Of a stretch of DNA of 64,000 nt, positions 61,194 to 64,000 are shown piece after piece; the first letter of the stretch is position 1; the number at the start of each line of letters is the position of its first letter. The stretch comes from DATAGF01 sp963813355 (GTDB taxonomy: Bacteria > Actinomycetota > Thermoleophilia > Miltoncostaeales > Miltoncostaeaceae). Made by a program: the position numbers and the translations under genes. The notes below the pieces were generated by a model. The model ran no database searches. It had not been told where the DNA came from and saw only the letters and a list, made by a program, of their open reading frames with translations. The stretch lies in contig CAWEYS010000017.1 of the NCBI GenBank assembly GCA_963813355.1, positions 62,001 to 126,000 on the forward strand, written 5' to 3'.

Positions 61194-61858
61194 CGGTCGC
61201 GCGAGGTGACGAGCCTCAGTTCGAGCGCCCGCCGCGCGAGCTCGGCCCGCTTGCGGTTCTGGGGCAGGTCGTTGACGCCGAGCTTCGCGAAGAGCGAGCG
61301 CACGTGGCTCTTGACCCCGGGCAGCGACAGGCAGAGCGCCTTGCCGATCTCGCCGTTGGTCGCAGGCACCGGGGCCGCGCCCGGCTCGAGCAGCGGGCGG
61401 CACAGCTGGACGAGCACGCGGCGCTCGGCCTGGGTGATGCGGCCCTCCGGCGGCGCCAGGGCGGCCACCGTGCTGTCGTTGACCACCATCGCCGGGTGGC
61501 GGAACAGGAGCGACGTCGCGCCGACCTGCAGCACGTCGTGGTCGGCCAGACGGCGGTGGCGGCGGACGCGCTCGCCGTTGACGTAGGTGCCGTTGCGCGA
61601 CATGCCGTCGTTGACGACCGTCCAGCCCGCGGCCGCCGACTCGAGCACGGCGTGGGCGCGCGAGACCTCGGCGTCCCCGTCGAGCACGACGTCGTTGCCC
61701 GCGTTGCGGCCGACTCGCACCTGGTCGGTGGCGGCCAGCGGCACGATGCGGAGATCGCCATAGGCGTCGCGGTGGACGAGGAACGGCCCGCCGTCCCGCT
61801 CGGCGGCCAGGACCGCGGCGCGCTCGGAGGGCGACAGCGAGTGCGTGATCAGGCTCAT
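61190..61858 (-). CDS. FHA-domain protein with C-terminal winged helix
   Basis: 222 residues. The FHA domain shows VRVGRNAGNDVVLDGDAEVSRAHAVLE (in parts: VGRNAGNDVVL; SRAHAVLE) and GMSRNGTYVNGERV, the phosphothreonine-binding loop. The C-terminal ~85 residues (GRITQAERRVLVQLC; GEIGKALCLSLPGVKSHVRSLFAKLGV) are a LuxR-like HTH. It would read a phosphorylation signal at DNA level, with the kinase two codons downstream as obvious partner. MSLITHS at 61858 is chosen; an upstream ATG at 61900 is possible. The 61859-62172 stretch upstream has no supported gene and must hold the promoter. Confidence 0.82.
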   Translation of the reverse strand: MSLITHSLSPSERAAVLAAERDGGPFLVHRDAYGDLRIVPLAATDQVRVGRNAGNDVVLDGDAEVSRAHAVLESAAAGWTVVNDGMSRNGTYVNGERVRRHRRLADHDVLQVGATSLLFRHPAMVVNDSTVAALAPPEGRITQAERRVLVQLCRPLLEPGAAPVPATNGEIGKALCLSLPGVKSHVRSLFAKLGVNDLPQNRKRAELARRALELRLVTSRDR

Positions 61859-62172
61859 CAATCGAGTAAAGGCGATGGTTTGGCGGCGCACCAGCGCCAT
61901 CGGGCCAGCGCCGGTCCAGTCGGCGCCGCCACCGGCCCTACCGATCCGGCGCCGGTCCCTCCCCCTTCGGGGGGGTGCGCCTCGCCGGGGTCGGGCAGCA
62001 TCCGCAAGATTCCCCGGCCAGGAGGAGCCCGTGCGTCGGGGCGCCCCTCGTTCGTCCGAGCCCGCCGCGAACGACCGTCGCCAACGACGGCGACGGAGGC
62101 CCTGAGCACCACGAGGGGCCACCTCCACAGCGCCACGCCGAGGATCGGACCCGCGCCTCCGGGCCCCTGGTC

Positions 62173-62715
62173 CTACAGCTCGCCGAGGATCGCGCTCCGC
62201 TTCTCCTCGTACTCTTCGGCGCTGATCAGGCCCTCGTCGAGCATCGACTTCAGACGGCGGAGCCGCTCCGCGTGATCAGCGTCGGTCGGGGCCGATTCGG
62301 GCCCCTGCGCCGGGGCGACCGGCGAATCAGCAGTCAGGCGCGACCGCACGTAGTCGCCGAGCTCCCCCGCCCGCTCCTGGGGATAGATCGAATGGATGAC
62401 GGCTTGGGTGCCGGAAGCGAAGATGACCAGCCTTCCATGACCGAGCATGCCGGTCACGCTCTCGACAGAGCTGATCTTCGAGAAGCGGAAGTCCTCCTGC
62501 CGCGACGTCCCGAGGCTCCTGGCGTAGAAGATCACCCGCTGATCGGTCACGACGACGAGCCCTTGTCCGCCGCCGTAGACGCCGGAGCCGAGGTTGAGCA
62601 CGGTCTCGCCCTCGTGCAGTAGCTCGTGGAGGGTCTTCAGCTCCTTCCCCACGCCGAAGCGGTTCTGCTGAAGCTTCTGCTCGGCGAGCTCCTGGATCTC
62701 CTCCGCGGTGGTCAC
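62173..62715 (-). CDS. Bacterial PH-domain protein with C-terminal SHOCT motif
   Basis: 180 residues. A bacterial PH-like domain (GQGLVVVTDQRVIFYARSLG; SVESVTGMLGHGRLVIFASG; VIHSIYPQERAGELGDYVRS) is followed by a SHOCT motif (AERLRRLKSMLDEGLISAEEYEEKRSAIL given in parts: LKSMLDEGLISAEEYEEKR). GTG 62715 is the start, with AAGGAGG 7 bases upstream (62723-62729). Role is likely membrane or protein docking; target unknown. Confidence 0.82.
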   Translation of the reverse strand: MTTAEEIQELAEQKLQQNRFGVGKELKTLHELLHEGETVLNLGSGVYGGGQGLVVVTDQRVIFYARSLGTSRQEDFRFSKISSVESVTGMLGHGRLVIFASGTQAVIHSIYPQERAGELGDYVRSRLTADSPVAPAQGPESAPTDADHAERLRRLKSMLDEGLISAEEYEEKRSAILGEL

Positions 62716-62988
62716 GGGGATGCCTCCTTGGCGACGAGGCATGACCGTACTAGTACGCCGCCGCCGGAGGGAGAGACGTCACCGCGCTTCCGGCGGACGA
62801 TGCGTGGCGGTGACGGCCCGTGCGGGGCGTGAATCACTTGTCCGTCACCGAATCGGGGGCCGGTCGGGTCCACCGTCGCGGTGACCGTCCGCTGGACCCG
62901 GCTGCTCGACCGTACGAATGCGCGCCATCGGACGTGGAGCGCGTTCCTCGCCGTCGAACGCTGCCGCGCGGCGCCGTGGGGGAGGGCC

Positions 62989-64000
62989 TCAGATCAGTCG
63001 CGCCGCCCGCTCGGAAATCGCCAGAACGGCGGCGTGCACGGGCCCGGTCGTGATCGCGGGGATCACGGACGCGTCCGCGACCATCAGGCCGCCGACGCCG
63101 TGAACCCTGAGGCCGCCATCGACGACGGAGGTGCCCGGATCCCGGCCCATCGCGCAGGTTCCCACGGGGTGGTGGTGCGTGACGGAGGCCCGCGCGACGA
63201 AGCGGTCGACGGATTCGTCGTCCTGCACCGCGGGCCCGGGCAGGATCTCCGCGTCGCGCCACTCATCGAGCGCCGCGGCGCCGCCGACCCGTCGCGCCAG
63301 GCGCAGCGCCGCCCGGAAGCGCTCGCGGTCCCCCGGCGCCGTGAGGTAGGCCGGATCGATCACGGGAGGGTCGTCGACCGCGGGGCCCCCGAGCGTGATG
63401 CGCCCGCGGCTCCCGGGGTGGCAGACCCCGAACATCAGCGTGAAACAGGTGCCGACCTCGGGCCGCTCGAAGCACTCGCTGACCGCGGGGAGGAGCACGC
63501 AGGCCGTCACGATGTCCGGCGCTCCGCCGCCGGCGCCGCCGACGTAGAGCAGCGACTCCGAGTGCTGCAGGCGCGACGGCGGCACCGGGCGGCGCGCCCG
63601 GTAGACGTTGCCGGCGGCGAGCAGGTGATCGTGCAGGTTCCCGCCCGCCGCCGGCGCCTCGACGCGGCACGCGATGCCGTGGCGCGACAGCTCGTCCGGC
63701 GGCCCGATCCCCGAGCGCATCAGGATCAGGGGCGACGAGACGGTGCCCGCGGCGAGCACGACCGTCCCGGCGTGGAGCGTCCGCCGCTCGCCGCCGACCC
63801 GCGCCTCGACGCCGGTCGCCCGGCCCTTCTCGAGGACCACGCGCTCAACGAGGGCGTCGGTGACCACGCTGAGGTTCGGGCGTTCCCGCGCCGGGTCGAG
63901 GTACGCGTCGGCGGCGCTCACGCGCCGCCCGTTGCGGATCGTCAGGCTGTTGGGCGCCGGCCCCTCCATGCGCGGGCCGTTGTGATCGCCCGAGGGCGGG
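62989..64000 (-). CDS. GMC-family flavoprotein oxidoreductase, C-terminal part only
   Basis: The last ~335 residues of a glucose-methanol-choline oxidoreductase; the start lies beyond 64000. GRRVSAADAYLDPARERPNL, TVVLAAGTVSSPLILMRSGIGPP, LHDHLLAAG and the C-terminal THHHPVGTCAMGRDPGTSVVD with ASVIPAITTGPVHA are present; the catalytic His is in THHHPVG, but whether the second catalytic residue is present cannot be judged safely. The FAD-binding N-terminus is outside the window. Substrate is unknown; related enzymes oxidise choline or other alcohols. Confidence 0.85.
   Translation of the reverse strand, partial: PPSGDHNGPRMEGPAPNSLTIRNGRRVSAADAYLDPARERPNLSVVTDALVERVVLEKGRATGVEARVGGERRTLHAGTVVLAAGTVSSPLILMRSGIGPPDELSRHGIACRVEAPAAGGNLHDHLLAAGNVYRARRPVPPSRLQHSESLLYVGGAGGGAPDIVTACVLLPAVSECFERPEVGTCFTLMFGVCHPGSRGRITLGGPAVDDPPVIDPAYLTAPGDRERFRAALRLARRVGGAAALDEWRDAEILPGPAVQDDESVDRFVARASVTHHHPVGTCAMGRDPGTSVVDGGLRVHGVGGLMVADASVIPAITTGPVHAAVLAISERAARLI

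Noticed and set aside
1..64000. tRNA, rRNA, CRISPR or riboswitch
   Set aside because: No cloverleaf with GTTCGA-type arm, no regularly spaced repeat and no known riboswitch core was recognised when reading both strands.

Overview
The window is very GC-rich, gene-dense DNA that looks like a soil-type actinobacterium, most probably of the class Thermoleophilia (Solirubrobacterales or Gaiellales relatives). This placement is inferred from the GC content, several large LuxR/LAL-type regulators, small exported proteins built on LMLRSEALNQEYGLG and NGSVTSAKLANNAVT repeats, and ccm genes grouped with hemA. No rRNA, tRNA, CRISPR array, transposase or phage gene was seen. About ten genes are broken by single-base indels, often in G or C runs and often restorable by removing one base, so many are probably consensus errors of a long-read assembly rather than real pseudogenes.

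Layout. 0-8.6 kb: a cupin, a LigD-type primase-polymerase, a lower-GC segment (LuxR/LAL regulator plus small repeat protein) bracketed by GGCCAATTGGCC palindromes, an ArsR-SRPBCC pair with a clear operator, a FetAB-like metal exporter, and a fusion of an alkyltransferase-like domain to an AlkA glycosylase. 8.6-16.2 kb: a pyrimidine/hydantoin catabolic cluster (dihydropyrimidinase, carbamoyl-amino-acid hydrolase, LLM oxidoreductase, class III aminotransferase, (methyl)malonate-semialdehyde dehydrogenase, LysR regulator) that would carry dihydropyrimidines through beta-amino acids to acyl-CoA. 16.4-20.4 kb: an exported beta-propeller-like protein with one CxxCH motif, then ccmD-hemA-ccmE. 20.5-32.2 kb: an RsbW-type kinase, an exported repeat protein, DUF2182 membrane protein, PNPOx-like protein, two LuxR regulators, a truncated sigma factor, a RibD-like reductase and an acyl-CoA-dehydrogenase-fold flavoprotein.

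41.8-32.3 kb (minus strand) is the most interesting part: a compact run of twelve genes, mostly overlapping, starting with ispH, geranylgeranyl reductase and polyprenyl synthase, continuing with a CrtC/AttH-type lipocalin-like protein, an SCP2-like protein and a set of small unrecognised proteins that share a beta-sandwich motif (P/TG-x-Y-x-G) and basic tails, and ending with a methyltransferase. It looks like a pathway that makes a reduced prenyl lipid together with dedicated lipid-handling or coat proteins; I know no described system with this composition.

42-51.3 kb: redox genes (degenerate SDR, disulfide reductase, VOC), a TetR-controlled SnoaL-like gene, an exported repeat protein, a cNMP-binding thioredoxin-reductase-like protein, gene debris, another SDR, a deazaflavin-type nitroreductase and a low-GC HTH gene that seems to begin at ATA. 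51.4-54.3 kb: a stand-alone A-PCP-TE synthetase with a cysteine thioesterase nucleophile. 54.7-58.1 kb: two tandem delta-60/RTX-like exported proteins. 58.2-61.9 kb: FHA-HTH protein, Ser/Thr kinase and pseudokinase in one operon. 62.2-64 kb: a PH-SHOCT protein and the C-terminal part of a GMC oxidoreductase that runs off the window.
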